The notes under the pieces are model-generated. The model made no database searches and was not told the origin of the DNA. It was given only the letters and a program-made list of their open reading frames with translations. The position numbers and the translations under genes are program-made. A stretch of DNA of 64,000 bases, taken from the NCBI RefSeq assembly GCF_024868665.1, contig NC_079905.1, forward strand, positions 9,201,080-9,265,079, in the 5' to 3' direction. Below are positions 20,599-32,394 of this stretch, one piece after another. The stretch is from Triplophysa rosa. Taxonomy: Eukaryota; Chordata; Actinopteri; Cypriniformes; Nemacheilidae. Positions within the stretch are counted from its first letter, which is position 1. Every line of letters begins with the position of its first letter.

Positions 20599-20898
20599 AT
20601 GCAGGTGGTGTTATAACCACAGGGGTGATGAGTCCCCCTATGTATCCGCAATCCTTTGATTGCAGTTGTGGATATTAGAGGAAGTTCTCCTTCAATGCGC
20701 TACCAATGTCTGGGACCACACAAAGACCCATCCACACATCTACAACTTTGGAAAATTTAGAAAGGATTTAATTCAGATCTTTGTTACCATAGCAGAGAGC
20801 TGCTGGGACTGCGCTGCGGCCACCAGCTCGGTCCGTGGTCTCTTCACACCGGCCGGAACAACTGCCATATCAGCCGCTCGCTTCTTCGGTTCGATCAT
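17309..20898 (-). CDS. snrnp40: U5 snRNP 40 kDa WD-repeat protein
   Basis: SNRNP40 is a WD40 propeller of the U5 snRNP and the spliceosome. Exons: 20788-20898 (start MIEPKKRAADMAVVP), 20088-20217, 19872-19965, 19599-19764, 18901-19023, 18680-18800, 18456-18538, 17743-17804, 17558-17661 and 17309-17358, joining in phase to 347 aa (human 357 as recalled). WD repeats are plain: APIMLLSGHDGEVYGCKFHP, TLKGHTGAVMELHYNTDG, GHTSFVNSCFPARRGPQL, ISGGIDNDIKVWDLRQ, GNVHNFEKNLLRCSWSPDGS, and a C-terminal SGSSDKRLYIGEIQ. The short basic N-terminus before the propeller is also typical. Introns are 75-1,000 bp and several contain repeats. A polyadenylation signal (plus-strand TTTATT at 17152-17157) lies 150 bp past the stop. 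Confidence 0.97.
17890..18420. repeat. Unclassified sequence in a snrnp40 intron, possible transposon remnant
   Basis: The stretch holds a 169-codon plus-strand frame (17899-18408) with no family I recognise. Its words (GCACGCCCACGCATC, GTTTGAAACTGATAGATGG) have the feel of a multicopy fish element rather than unique intron. No inverted ends were found, so the class is open. Confidence 0.3.
19127..19350. mobile_element. Angel-like MITE, 3' arm eroded
   Basis: AAAGGGATAGGTCACCCAAA begins the element. Mirrored words (ATGTCAATCAAAAATGC and AAAGTCATAAAGGTTTACAATG) close it, but the terminal GGGTGAACTATCCC is missing. It lies in a snrnp40 intron. Confidence 0.6.
20225..20520. repeat. Interspersed repeat with inverted GTGGGGAC ends and an internal 24-bp duplication
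   Basis: The left part reads GGTTTATTATCTCCGTGGGG. The right part reads GTCCCCACCGGGATATATAA, roughly its inverse. Inside, GGGGACCTCAATTTTGGACC plus CCAC occurs twice in tandem (about 20408-20457). The unit sits between a snrnp40 exon and a CA array and is probably a common cyprinid fold-back. Confidence 0.5.
20521..20595. repeat. CA/CG dinucleotide microsatellite
   Basis: A 75-bp array of CA with GCAC variants in its first half lies about 300 bp upstream of a snrnp40 exon acceptor. Confidence 0.95.
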
Positions 20899-21326
20899 GG
20901 TTGTAAAAACACTCAAATTCCGCCAATACTAGAAAGCAGATCAAAATTATTTCCTTTCTAATGAATGAGTTTTCAAGCTGCCCACCACCACCAACACGCT
21001 CGCCGAAGAAAACACATCCGGCAACGCAAAGCTCCTGATTGGTTGGTTCACACAAAGCGCGATTTTATTGGTCGCTGTTCAGTCTTGAACCGGAACAAGT
21101 CACACGACTCACGTTAAACGTAAACGCAGGAGAAACATTACAGCAAATGTGTTTACGTATTTTTCTGATGTATAAAATAATTATGGGGTTGTCGGAGGTT
21201 ATATTGTACCGCAAATTTTAGCGGCAAAATTGTTTACAATTGCGAGTGTTGACTCGCTCATTCTGTATGTTTTGTACATTGTTGTCTTAAAGATACAGCA
21301 AAGTGGACAAGACCTGATACCGTTTG
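20899..21326. promoter_or_regulatory. Shared promoter region of snrnp40 and zcchc17
   Basis: The two start codons point away from each other and are about 600 bp apart. Between them are two inverted CCAAT boxes (ATTGG at 21038-21042 and 21067-21071) and an ETS-like CCGGAA near 21092. A candidate zcchc17 5'UTR donor (GTAAGA) follows at 21327. No TATA box is seen. Paired CCAAT and ETS words are common at bidirectional housekeeping promoters; the shared use is inferred from layout. Confidence 0.55.
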
Positions 21327-21495
21327 GTAAGATGATTAATCTTGGCTTTCACGAACTAGGATGAATTGTGTCAGAAACACTATTGACGCCATCCTTATGT
21401 AGTTGTAAAAGCACAAAATAGTGGATCTGTTTTATGCACCAATATGTCGAATTACAGGCAGATAGCAAATCATGTACTTACCTTCTGCAGGTGCA

Positions 21496-23217
21496 ATGGC
21501 CGAGGAGTACATGAGAGAACCAGAAGGATTAGATGGACTACCTCCTTTGTACAGCATCATTAAAGGAGAGGTCAGATTTTAGAAGCAATCTAAAATCACA
21601 TAAATCTCTCTCTTACTGATTCAATTTAACCTCACGATCTTCTTTATTTAGGTTGCCTCTGTAACAGAATATGGAGCTTTTGTTAAGATTCCAGGATACA
21701 GGAAACAAGGTAATGTTGGATAGAGTTACAGTGGTGTCTGTGTGCAAATACAGTGACAGATTTTACATTGTGTGTGTGATTGCGTTGTCAGGTCTGGTTC
21801 ATAAGAGTGAGATGTCTGCATGTCGGGTGGAGAAACCGGCTGAAATTGTTGATGTGGGGGAGAATGTCTGGATAAAAGTCATTGGCAGAGAGGTAAATTC
21901 AGTATTCATGTATACATATACAATAATGACAGCTTTTAAAGCCATACTGTACTTCACAAGTGTAGGTTATAACTATACATCTGCTTAACGCAGTGATTTG
22001 TTTTGTTTTTACATTGTACTTGTTTTTTTGATTCCATCAGATTAGAGATGATAAAGTCAAACTCTCTTTCTCTATGAAAGCTGTTAATCAAGGCACTGGG
22101 CGAGACTTAGACCCCAACAATGTAATGGCAGAGTAAGTGGTTTTACAGTACATGAATACTATGTAGTCACAGGTTTGTTGGTAAAACACTCAAGTCATCT
22201 TCTGGCATACTTATACAAATTTGAATGCTAATAAATGTTGTCCACAAAGGCAAGATGAACGCAGACGGAGGCAGTTCAGAGATCACATGGGGCAAAGAAT
22301 AACCCTGGAGGCTGTGCTCAACACCACATGCAAAAAGTGTGGCTGCACAGGTGAGCAACGTAACCTCCTGACTGTGTCAAACTGACCCAGTTCCAGTTTA
22401 CCTTAAACACAGACCGTTCGATAAACAGTTTTTATTTTAACTCAACCCTGTTAATTTAGACAATCATTCAAAAAAGCTTTTTTCCTTTATTTGGACGCAT
22501 TACGGACAAGATAAATTTACTGAAATAAACAATACTACTTGAAAATAAACACACGGACGCTTATGTGTTAAAATTGTAATTTTAAAACTACTCCTTTAAC
22601 GCTAGTTCAGTTGATTTCAGGCACAAAGTTAATACTAGCAAATAGTATTGTTTAGTATCACCTTCAGAGCTAATACCTGGCCAACACTTCCACAATGTCT
22701 TTATTTGCAGACTTGTACCTTTAATCCTTGAACACCTGTTATGACAAAGTGTAACTTATAAATATTGACGCATATGTGTGTTTGCATGAAAGGTCACTTT
22801 GCCAAGGACTGCTTCTCACAGCCTGGACTGCAATACAGTTTAGTGCCAGAAGAGGAAGAGGAGGAACCATCTGCTCAGAACACCCAATCACAGCCTCAAA
22901 AACGTAAAAAGGTGCAGACACACCCCTCAGAGACCAATCACTGGCTGTTATCACAAGTATTGTGACATGACGCTTTTATTTGTCAGTCAGCCCCATTATA
23001 TTTTTGCTAACTGTAGCCCTTATTCACTGGTTTACTCATGGCACACTTTATTTTCCTGCAGGAAAAAAAGGCAAAGAAAGAAAAGAAGAAAAAGAAGGAA
23101 AGAAAGAGAGACAGCTCTTCATCTGACAGCAGCGGCGATGATGCCAAGAAGCCACGGCATTCTCACACACGTTCAGAGAAGAAAAAACACAAGAAGCACA
23201 AACACAAAACAAAATGA
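21496..23217 (+). CDS. zcchc17: Zinc finger CCHC domain-containing protein 17 (S1 and zinc knuckle)
   Basis: ZCCHC17 is a nucleolar RNA-binding protein linked to ribosome biogenesis and splicing. Coding exons: 21496-21570 (exon begins 21491), 21652-21709, 21792-21892, 22041-22132, 22250-22350, 22793-22911 and 23062-23217, in phase to 233 aa (human 241 as recalled). An S1 fold spans about residues 22-95 (VASVTEYGAFVKIPGYRKQG, HKSEMSACRVEKPAEIVDVG). A CCHC knuckle follows at 136-149 (C136, C139, H144, C149 in CKKCGCTGHFAKDC). Then come an acidic patch and a Lys/Ser/His-rich tail like a nucleolar signal. The donor after the first coding exon is the weak GTCAGA. An ATTAAA signal lies at 23334-23339. 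Confidence 0.96.
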
Positions 23218-23339
23218 TATTTTATGTTCAACCAGCAAATTATGCATGCATGCGTTCATTCGATGTATAGGTATGAGATGTACAGGTGTGTGTAGCTGAT
23301 AGCAGCTTAAATGCATTTTGTGTTTATATCAATATTAAA

Positions 23340-23665
23340 CTAATGAATTTTAAATTTATATGTAGTTTGTTTTTTGCAAGAGTTTAAAAGGGTTACTCGG
23401 GAACCTTGAGTGACCCTTTACCCAGACACACACTAGACACGAGACACCAATAAGCTCGATTTAGAATACAGTCACATCACCCAGCAGACACTGGAACATG
23501 CTTAAATTAGAACATTCACATGGAACACACTTCAACATAAAGGTAACAGTGCCAGCGTCCTTTGGGACTCTGTGGGATTACACAATACAGGTCACGGCAC
23601 TGGAGCACCTGATGGAAATGTTGACATTATAAAGTACACACGGTTGATTTGGAGCAAATGTCACA
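23340..23665. other. Gap between convergent zcchc17 and fabp3 3' ends
   Basis: Nothing recognisable lies here apart from the two polyadenylation signals at its borders. Confidence 0.5.
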
Positions 23666-23875
23666 TTTATTGCAAACCAAAGATGTAGATGTTAACACTG
23701 AACGTAGTGGCATATCACACACCCAAGAAAAGCAATCGTACAGACATCTGGAGGTACGAAGTTGGAATTTTATTCTGACTTTCTGGAACGGTGCTAAAGA
23801 AAGGGTTGAAAATGTACATAACCATTGACAATATGTCGTCAGGATAAGAGGACAGGTTGTAACTGAGGTTTCCCT

Positions 23876-26122
23876 TTATTCTCCCTTCTCATAGTGTCGC
23901 GTGGAGACGATGTCGCCAAGTGTCAGTGTCTGTTAGGAAAAGAGAGAGACCGATGTACATTCTTGACAGAAAACACTCACATGCATGCAAAGAGTGAATA
24001 AATAGGCAGAAGTAGCTATTTAGCAAAGCTTTGCTACCTCGGACTCTACATTAAACACACACACACGATACTGACCAATGTGAGATTGTTGCCACTGATT
24101 TCTCGGACCAGGGTCGTCTCTTTATCTTCCCATTTCTGAACATGAACCAACTTCTCTCCATCCAGTGTTAGTTTTGACTGAAGAATGCGCACACAGGGTA
24201 AAGACACAATTAGAAACAGTTTTTCCATTGTTACCCCTCTCATTTATATTCCTGCTACATACATCAGTGACAAGTGCTGTTTCTTTGTCTACACTGACCT
24301 AATGAATGTCACAGGATATCAACCATCTTAAAAGATCCCATTGTTTACTACAGACAAACCGTCTTGTGTTATCAGACATGAGCTTAACCATCTTTCACCC
24401 AATTCACAAGACTGGCTGATAAACCAATGAAATGTTAATGCTAACGTGTCATTCGAGAAACAAGCACGGGAACCGAAGCTTTGAGTTTACCTTGACTTTA
24501 CGGTCATCTGCGGTGGTCTCATCGAACTCCACTCCCAGTTTGAAGTTGATTTCTGTGGATTTGAAAGTGCTGACGGTCTTAAGTGTAATGATATCGCCGT
24601 CCATGGAAATAATGGTCGTGGGTTTGGTCATACTGCCAACCTGACGTGTAGCAAAACCCACGCCTGAAACAAATAAATTTAGTAAGAAAATGCATACTAA
24701 CACAAAGTGAGTGCATTTAATATCAAGAATCAATTTAATGTGGATATGTACAATGTGGATAAATTGTTCTCACAACATTTTTTGATTTGTTTAAACCACA
24801 GGGGACCACACCTGTAAGCATTTCCTTGTTAGTGGAAAAAACTAAGGAAAAAGTATCCAGACGCCTAAGGGCAGTACAGTAATAATTAAACAAAGACTGC
24901 ATATTTGCAATTATTGGTCACAAATGAACAACTGCACACAACTAAACTCTGGAACGGTCAAAATGGTCAATCAATGAGCAAACAGACAGCTTGGGGAGAA
25001 TGCAGCTATTAGTATTGATTTGTACAGTACTAAATACTATGTGGAAGTAGCCTTTAAATGGAAAATATAGTCAGACTACATTGACCCTATATAAAGAACA
25101 GAAACTCTGTGTTCAGTAGCTGTGAGGTTTGTGCAGTTTACCCAAAAATGGCAATTCTTTCATTCTTTACCCACCCTTATGTCAATACAAACCTGTATAA
25201 CATTTTCTTGCGCACAACACAAAAGATGATATTTTAAAGAACGTTGGTAACCAAACAACATAGGCCCCCATTGACTTCAAGTATGGACACAAAATCACCA
25301 AAACATTTCTCAAAATATCTCATTTTGTGTTTCATGGTTTGGGGGAAGAAGGTTGAACTAACCTACTCTCTCACCCTCCCCCTTCCTCTTGTTCTTTCTT
25401 CCAGCCACAATGCTGTACATTGATTGATCAGACAGCCTCCCTCCCACATCTTCCTCTCCTAAACCACAGCTCACTCAGCAACGCTTTGTTATTCACGAAA
25501 TATCATCAGAAGCAATCAGCTTTCTAAAGATGGCCGACAAGCATATCACACGTATTGCCACATTTTAAGGAACAAAACGAATTGGGAAACCTTACAAAAA
25601 CATTTGATTGTTCAAATGCATCAAGTGCCAAAACGAATTAAATGTTTCTCAACACAGCAAGATAAAAGGTTATATTTTAATAATTTGATTGTTCAGCTTC
25701 ATAGTCACACGTGGTTGTGGTATTTCTCAGATATGCGTGTGAGAGGAGAGCGCATGGGTTTGTGTGTGTGCGCACATTTGAGGCTCCTTAGCACAAAAGA
25801 TCTTGCACCACATGCACTCCATCTTTAACACACCCATGCAGACACACACCCATGCAGACACACACCCATGCAGACACACACCCATGCACCTTGCACAATC
25901 AATGTTTTCCTGGGAATACACAGTTTCCCACTAGGCACAAAATTGATTTTATTATAAACAAACCCAATTTACATGTGTTTACTTGCATCAAAGGCACACC
26001 CCAAGTTCAGCCATCAGGTATACACACACATCCACAGCCTCCTACTCACCGAGGGCTTTCATGTAGTCATCGAAATTCTTGCTCTCCTTTAAGTTCCATG
26101 TGCCAACGAAAGCCTCGACCAT
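23876..26122 (-). CDS. fabp3: Fatty acid-binding protein 3, heart type
   Basis: Cytosolic carrier of long-chain fatty acids, supplying mitochondria in muscle and other tissues. Four exons: 26050-26122, 24491-24663, 24076-24177 and 23876-23929. Their lengths (73, 173, 102 and 54 bp) are the classic FABP pattern and encode 133 aa, the usual size. The FABP signature [18 protein letters not shown] follows MVEAFV. The fatty-acid carboxylate-binding residues are in place: Arg in TTLVREI (about 106) and R-x-Y in STRHYEKGE (126 and 128). [16 protein letters not shown] is closer to the heart type than to liver or intestinal forms as recalled. The gene is convergent with zcchc17, and its AATAAA (plus TTTATT at 23666-23671) is only about 330 bp from the zcchc17 signal. 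Confidence 0.97.
25136..25350. mobile_element. Partial Angel-like MITE
   Basis: Family words run from TTTACCCAAAAATGGCAATT through AACCAAACAACATAGGCCCC to CTCAAAATATCTCATTTTGT. Both termini are lost. It lies in fabp3 intron 1. Confidence 0.5.
25831..25889. repeat. 16-bp minisatellite, about 3.7 copies
   Basis: The unit CACCCATGCAGACACA is repeated in tandem with almost no divergence, in fabp3 intron 1. Confidence 0.9.
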
Positions 26123-26228
26123 GTTGAAAGCTGAGTGAGGGAACAATAGCAAAAAGAATGAGCCGGAGAAAGAAAGCGAGAGAGAGGGTAAGACAGCACC
26201 ACTAAGCTCCTGCGATCTTACTGGCTGA

Positions 26229-26234
26229 TTTATA
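26229..26234 (-). promoter_or_regulatory. fabp3: fabp3 TATA box
   Basis: TATAAA on the minus strand lies 107 bp upstream of the fabp3 ATG. That places a start site near 26200 and gives a 5'UTR of about 80 bases. FABP genes typically have TATA promoters. Confidence 0.6.
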
Positions 26235-26681
26235 ACTGCTGTTTGTGATGTCATCACTATAAGCTTGGGGGGAGGAGAGGGGAGGAGCAAAACCTCAACA
26301 GAAGAAGAGAGATGAAAGACAGGCGATGGAGGGGTGAGATGGGTGAATTGTAAATCAGTTAAGAATGACAAAGTAAAAAAAGACATACATGTTTAAGCTG
26401 TCTGAACAGAGTGTAACAGAAGAGTTAATTGTAAAAAAAGGAATGCAAGAAATTCAAATAAAATAAAAATGCACTTTCATACTTTCTTAATCTTTTCCAT
26501 ATGCACTGTTCTGTATTTCAGCGATAAGCGGACAACGGTATAATTTTTTATGGTATGAACAGCAGCTTCTGGGCGTGGTTTAGTTTATGAGGTTCTGCTT
26601 TTTATTTGAAGAAAAATTTGTAGAATTTTATTTCTGCTATCTGACATTCTGCCTCCAATCTTCTTTTGTGTAACACACACA

Positions 26682-26682
26682 G

Positions 26683-26733
<51 letters not shown>
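26682..26733. repeat. GA dinucleotide microsatellite
   Basis: An almost pure GA run lies about 560 bp upstream of the fabp3 start codon. Confidence 0.95.
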
Positions 26734-26737
<4 letters not shown>

Positions 26738-27532
26738 AGGAATGATTGATATGGGGGTCAGGGTCATTTTCTTCGCTCTCTTTCTCTCGCTCTTTCTTTT
26801 ACAGACCGCTAAGGACATGACCTTATGTCAGAGGGCTCTTTATTCCCACCCTCTAAACCCTCTGCCTGTGTGCTTGACTGTTTTGCTCAGTAAGAGACAG
26901 CAGATATCTAGCCGTATCAGCTGCTGTTTGTACAATAATCACCACAAGTAACACTAAACCTTCTCCTCGCCATGTCCTTTGCGAGCCACAAGCATTTGTA
27001 ACTGAGTGCATCCACTCTCAAATGACGAATTGCACCCTGTTTGAGCAGAACGGTCTGAATATCAGGATTTGTCTGCAATAAGGTCTGAGGTTGATACATT
27101 TTTTAATAGTTTGTGACATTATGAAGATTATTATCAGAGAGCAGCTGTTACATAGTTCAAGAACATTAGACATTTGGCGTAAACAGCTTTGTTATATTAA
27201 CAATAGCGTTCTGGAAGGAGCCAAAGAATTTACATTGTAAAGAAGAGTTTATTTCCAAAAAGAGATCGATCAAACTGCAGTTGGTTTGTTTTGATTTAAG
27301 CCATAATAACTAAAAAAATACAGCTAACTAACAAAATGAAACACAATAAAAACCTTATCTTTTTTTGGAAATAAACTCTTCATATATAACAAATTTGTTG
27401 ATAAACAAAATCAAGATAAATAATGCAGTCTACACTGAGAACAAAAACTTGTTTTATACAACTTTGGATACACTTTAACAGTGTGTAGCTCAGTTGGTGG
27501 AACACGGTGCTTTTATATGAAGAATGCGTTAA

Positions 27533-27840
27533 AGGGATAGTTCACCCAAAAATGAAAATTCTTTCATAATTTATTCACCCTCAAGTTGTTTTAAACCTGT
27601 CTACACTAGGAAAGATATTTGGAAGAATGTTTGTAACCAAACAGTTCTGGGGCACTATAGACTCCCATAGTACAGAAAAAAAGTACCATGGTAGTCAACA
27701 GTGCTGAACGGTTTAGTTTCCCACAGTCTTCAAAATATCTTCTTTTGTGTTCAACAGAACCAAGAATTTTATACAGTTTTGGAACAACTTTAGGGTGAGT
27801 AAATGATGACAGAATTTTCATTTTTGGGTGAACTAACCCT
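27533..27840. mobile_element. Fold-back MITE, TTAA type (Angel-like), well preserved
   Basis: TTAA (27529-27532) is followed by AGGGATAGTTCACCCAAAAA. The element closes with TTTTTGGGTGAACTAACCCT and TTAA (27841-27844). Terminal inverted repeats and long complementary arms are intact, so this copy is a good type example for the window. Confidence 0.85.
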
Positions 27841-28090
27841 TTAATGTGCAGTGAAAAAAAAAAGACTTCACTCACAGTTGCCTCTGCAGTCCAGAGTTAC
27901 TCTTGTTAAGTTTGTTCAGAGGAAAAGTTGTTTGTTCTTATCATTTGCCTGAGGGAACATGACATGACACACACATCCTTTAGAACAAGCACCTGTTTGA
28001 GCATGTGCAAGTTCAGACACACACCCAAACGTGCGCGTTCTTATTTTTTCATATGTTTTTATTGTAGTAGGTACAAACCCTTATTTTATG

Positions 28091-29161
28091 TGTCATTCCG
28101 TGTCAAATCAACCAAATTTTGAATAGTTCCCCGGCTCGAATTTTTGATTTTTTTTTCTATTTTTACAGAGGCAAGACCAACATCTGGAGTGATGTTAATT
28201 ACAGTAACTAATTACTTCGTAACTAGTTACACCCAACACTGTAACTTACACATAGGCCTACATGTGTAAGTTAACGCTCTGCCCTAAAAGGGAATAGACT
28301 TAGCTATTATACTGCATATTTAAACTCTTGGTCATTCCAAAATGGCTAAAAAATCCTTTCTTGCTAATTTATCTGAGACAGTATTTTCCTTCGGAACTAT
28401 AATATCTTTTAAATTAACTATTGAGACCAAGTTAATGTACCTCAACTTCAGTAGTCCCTTAGCAATTTCAGTATAGTTTTGTACTAAGATGTTGTTAAAA
28501 TTTATATGTTCAATGCAGTTGTTTTAAAAGAAAGAAAAAAGATACATATCTAGATTCAACACTATTTGTTCTTTAAAAGAAATGAAATACCAGATTTTTT
28601 TTAAATGACCCACATTTGGTTTTTGATGACTGAAAATCTTCTCATGAAGCCACATTTAGATCCTCATATCTCTAGGACTGCACCTTATAGGGCTTTAAAA
28701 ATGTAGTTCCCAAAAGACAAATTGGTCAAGAACAAGAATCTAAAAGGACATTAAGGTATCTCTAACGGTTCTGTAGTTAGAGGCATGCATATTTTGTAAA
28801 AAGAACACAAAAATGCCCTTTTTTCATTTTTGAACTGTCACCTTTGGCATAAAATGCATCAATTATTCTTAAAATTAACAGATTTACTAACAGATATACT
28901 GATCTTTGTGTAAAAATAAAATAATGATGCTGGCATATTTCTCATGTCATTTCTTACACCCTCTAATATGGCTCCAAATTTAGAGTGAAAATTGTCATTT
29001 TTACCTCTTTCTACAAATTAATTGATTACTTAATAACTCATCGGTGGCATTTCATATTTTGGCTTTCATCTCTACTGATGTTGGTCTTGCTTCTGTAAAA
29101 AGGGAAAAAAATCAAAAATTTGAGCTGGGGACCTATGGTTGTGTTGACCCGGAATGACCCT
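28091..29161. mobile_element. Large fold-back element with terminal inverted repeats of about 90 bp
   Basis: The left end carries GTCATTCCGTGTCAAATCAA and, further in, TTTACAGAGGCAAGACCAAC. The right end carries their inverses, GATGTTGGTCTTGCTTCTGT and then GACCCGGAATGACCC. TTAT-like bases flank both sides. The interior is AT-rich without a transposase frame. Superfamily is undetermined. Confidence 0.7.
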
Positions 29162-30340
29162 TATGTATTCAGCAGAGTTATTTATTTATTGAATTTTTTA
29201 CCACGTAATAACAGTACACTCCTCCGATAGTGTATCCTGAAGTGATAGTATTCAGACGGCTTGTGCTACTGTACAGATACCCTCCAGCATTTCTAAAATT
29301 TATATTTTGGTTTTTGGTGAGGTACTAAAGAGGTTAGTTCTTCTGTATACTCTTGTGCAATAAACTGCAGCCAGTGTTCCCTATTTGAAAGTCATTTTGG
29401 ATAAATGCATTTGCAAAACTATTAAATGTAAATTAAACTAGAGGCAAAAATAATTTGCACTTCTCTGACAGGTTATAGTTCTCTAGAGATCTGCTTCTTT
29501 TCACACTAACTGTAGAAGGTCATTATTCATTTAATCTATACGTTGTGAAATACACCACGCTGTGCCAAAAGATCTGATGATTCAACCTTATGTGTTGTGT
29601 AACACAGAGACGCTTTCTCAAAATGATTTATACAGTCACTTTTCACCCTTAAACACTTGTGGAGATACACACAGTGTGGACCATTACTGTGTCTAACGCA
29701 ACACAAACGTGTGACTAAACGGTATGCAGAGTTGAACATTTCACACAAACAGGTGCTGGAGAGAGCTAGAGAGAGAGAGGACTAGTTTAGAGAAAGAGGT
29801 GAAATGTCAGTTCCCATTTAAAATAGCACTCTGGTCCCAAATCACACATACATATGAAAAAACACACCCAGTCCAAATTAAACACAATATGCATGTCACA
29901 AATCCAACTTTTGTTCAATACAGCAAATACAAATGTATCTGTTTGACATTTGTTAGATTCTGCGTCCAGACACCCCCACCCCTTTACTCACACCGCCCTC
30001 TAATGGACATGCGGATGCAACTCGGTTACTCAATTACAGCTGCGCCCACGCATGCACACACCAATGGCCAGCACAAGCAGGCAGCCCATAAAACAGCAAA
30101 CACAGACACAATACAGCACTGCTGTGTTAACAGTAACCATGACAATGCAGCCATACTGAGAGACGTGCAAAGACAGTGAAATATCCTCAGAAGTTTAGAT
30201 GAAAGATGTCTTAAATCAAGGTAAGATAAGATAAATGTGTGCAGTACGAGTGGAATAGCAACGTAAACATACACAGCGATGACCGTGGGAGAAAATAAAA
30301 GATCTGAACAGCTGATTAACTTTTTCTATTGAATTAAGTC

Positions 30341-31994
30341 CAGAGGTGGACGAAGTACACAACTTCCTTACTTGAGTGAAAGTACAGATACTACTGGTCA
30401 AATATTACTCCACTACAAGTAAAAGTTGTAAAGACAGATTCTTACTTGAGTAAAAGTACAGAAGTACGTGCTTTTAAAAGTACTCAAGTATTAAAAGTAA
30501 ATTTCCTTTATGTCAGTTGTGCATTGTTTTATTGTCGTATACCTTATGCCTCTGAAGCAACCTACTGAATACACCGAGTAGCTCACAGTATTAGTTGTAT
30601 TAAAGGAGTAGTTCACTTCAAAATTTGCCCCCATTGACTTTCCATAGTCATTTTTATTCCTACTATTGCAGTGAGCAACTCCTTTAAGAGCTTTATATAT
30701 TTAGCACATATGTTTAGTTTAGATATACAGTAATCCTGTATGATCATTTAGCCTAATTATCCTCATTAGCCCCCTGGGCCTATATGTATTTATGAGCAGT
30801 GTTCTTTTATTTTGTATATATTCCCTTTTTCCAGTTTTAGCAGCTATTTACCAGTAAGTAGTAAGGTTCTTGTAAATAGTAAAAATGTAGAAGCCATGTG
30901 CCTTCTAAAAATGTAGAAGCCATGTGTTTGTTGGATTTATTACCATTTGTATTATCATAATTTAACTACAAATATAAACTATAGCTAGTATAATGAAACT
31001 ATGGTATTTTTAGTTGCTGTGGTTTTACTAAAGATTATTAATTGGAGTATGGTTCCCATATATAGAAAATGGTCAATTTGTGGATACTGTGGTTTTACTG
31101 CAAATACCATCCCTGCTGAAAAAAAACAATGAATTTTTTAATTAAATTCTTTGAAATTGAAAATTGAATTTTTTGGGGTTTTATTCCAATAGGATTTACC
31201 ATCCCATCAATAGAATCCATCACATACAAGTAGACAACAAATATCCATAGTACAATTCCCATATAACCATTAAATCCATTACAATTTATGTTGTATTTTG
31301 GGCAGGATTCTATTGTTTTTATTTCAACAGGAATACTTCAACTATAGTTACTTCAGTAAAAACATCATTCATTTTCCAAATCGCTTTAAATGATATAGCA
31401 GCAGATCAGAAGTTAACACGCACGTGTAGCTCAAGGTGTATGTGATGCTTATTTACCGTTTAGCCGTTATGCCGATCATTTTCATGACAATGTTTCTACG
31501 ATCTTTGACTGATCGTAACCCACAGATGTTTACACCACACTTTAACATGTGCCCTTTTCGTCTTTTATTGTTCTATTTGTCTTTTTAGAGCGCTATCAAT
31601 GGTGTAGCAGCGCCTACGTTTACATTAGTTTAGCGGGGAAGATCCCAGAGTTGCCAGATTTGCGTTAAATAAATCTGCCAAATGGCCATTCAAAGCTTGC
31701 CGGAAAACCGCGAGCTTAGAAAAACTGAAATACTTTGCAACAGTAAAAGGTCCTGGCAGATCGCAAGCCAGATAAATTGCGCACACAGGAAACCCTGATG
31801 CATAGAAACCATTTTCTACTTTTGAACCTTTTTATAAATGTAGTGGAGTTAAATTATGATATTTGTCTTTCAAATGTAGTGAAGTTAAAGTACAAGTACT
31901 CTGAAAAGATAATACTCAAGTAAAGTACAGATACTCAAAAAGTGTACTTAAGTACAGTACTCAGGCAAATTTACTTCGTTACTGTCCACCTCTG
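30341..31994. mobile_element. Tol2-like non-autonomous hAT element
   Basis: The ends are CAGAGGTGGACGAAGTACAC and, inverted, TTACTGTCCACCTCTG. Sub-terminal regions are packed with AAGTAC/GTACTT words (ACTTGAGTAAAAGTACAGA on the left, TGTACTTAAGTACAGTACTC on the right), as in Tol2-type hAT ends. No matching 8-bp flanking duplication was found and no transposase frame survives. A smaller TTAA fold-back (30601-30687) is nested within. Confidence 0.7.
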
Positions 31995-32262
31995 CTATAC
32001 CAATTCAGTATGTGATAATAGCAACGGCTAAAATACTAAACACTATAGCACATGACTCACTCAAAAAAAAAAAACTTGAGTATAATTTAGTTGAAGTACG
32101 TGAGCAGAAAATTAACCAACACCTCGAAACTAAATGAAAAAATCGCTGACAGACTCAAAACATCTGTCATGTTAAGTAAACGGCATTTACTTAATGGGCT
32201 ATTAGAGATAAAAATATTTTTTGCTGTTTATCTCCCTTCCCTTCTTCTCTCGCTATCCCTGT

Positions 32263-32293
32263 GGTGTGTGTGTGTGTGTGGTGTGTGTGTGTG

Positions 32294-32370
<77 letters not shown>
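32263..32370. repeat. GT dinucleotide microsatellite
   Basis: About 108 bp of GT with two early phase breaks, ending about 400 bp upstream of the preferred dclk3 start codon. Confidence 0.95.
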
Positions 32371-32372
<2 letters not shown>

Positions 32373-32394
32373 CTTCAGCTCTCTGCATTTAAAG

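Noticed and set aside
25831..25889. CRISPR-like regular repeat
   Set aside because: The units are directly abutting with no spacers, in a vertebrate intron; it is a minisatellite.
27476..27510. tRNA-like A box (TAGCTCAGTTGGTGGAAC)
   Set aside because: No B box or acceptor stem follows before the MITE at 27533. It is at most a truncated SINE head.
29799..30179. 126-codon plus-strand frame
   Set aside because: Low-complexity His/Thr/Lys composition with no neighbouring exons or splice signals that extend it.
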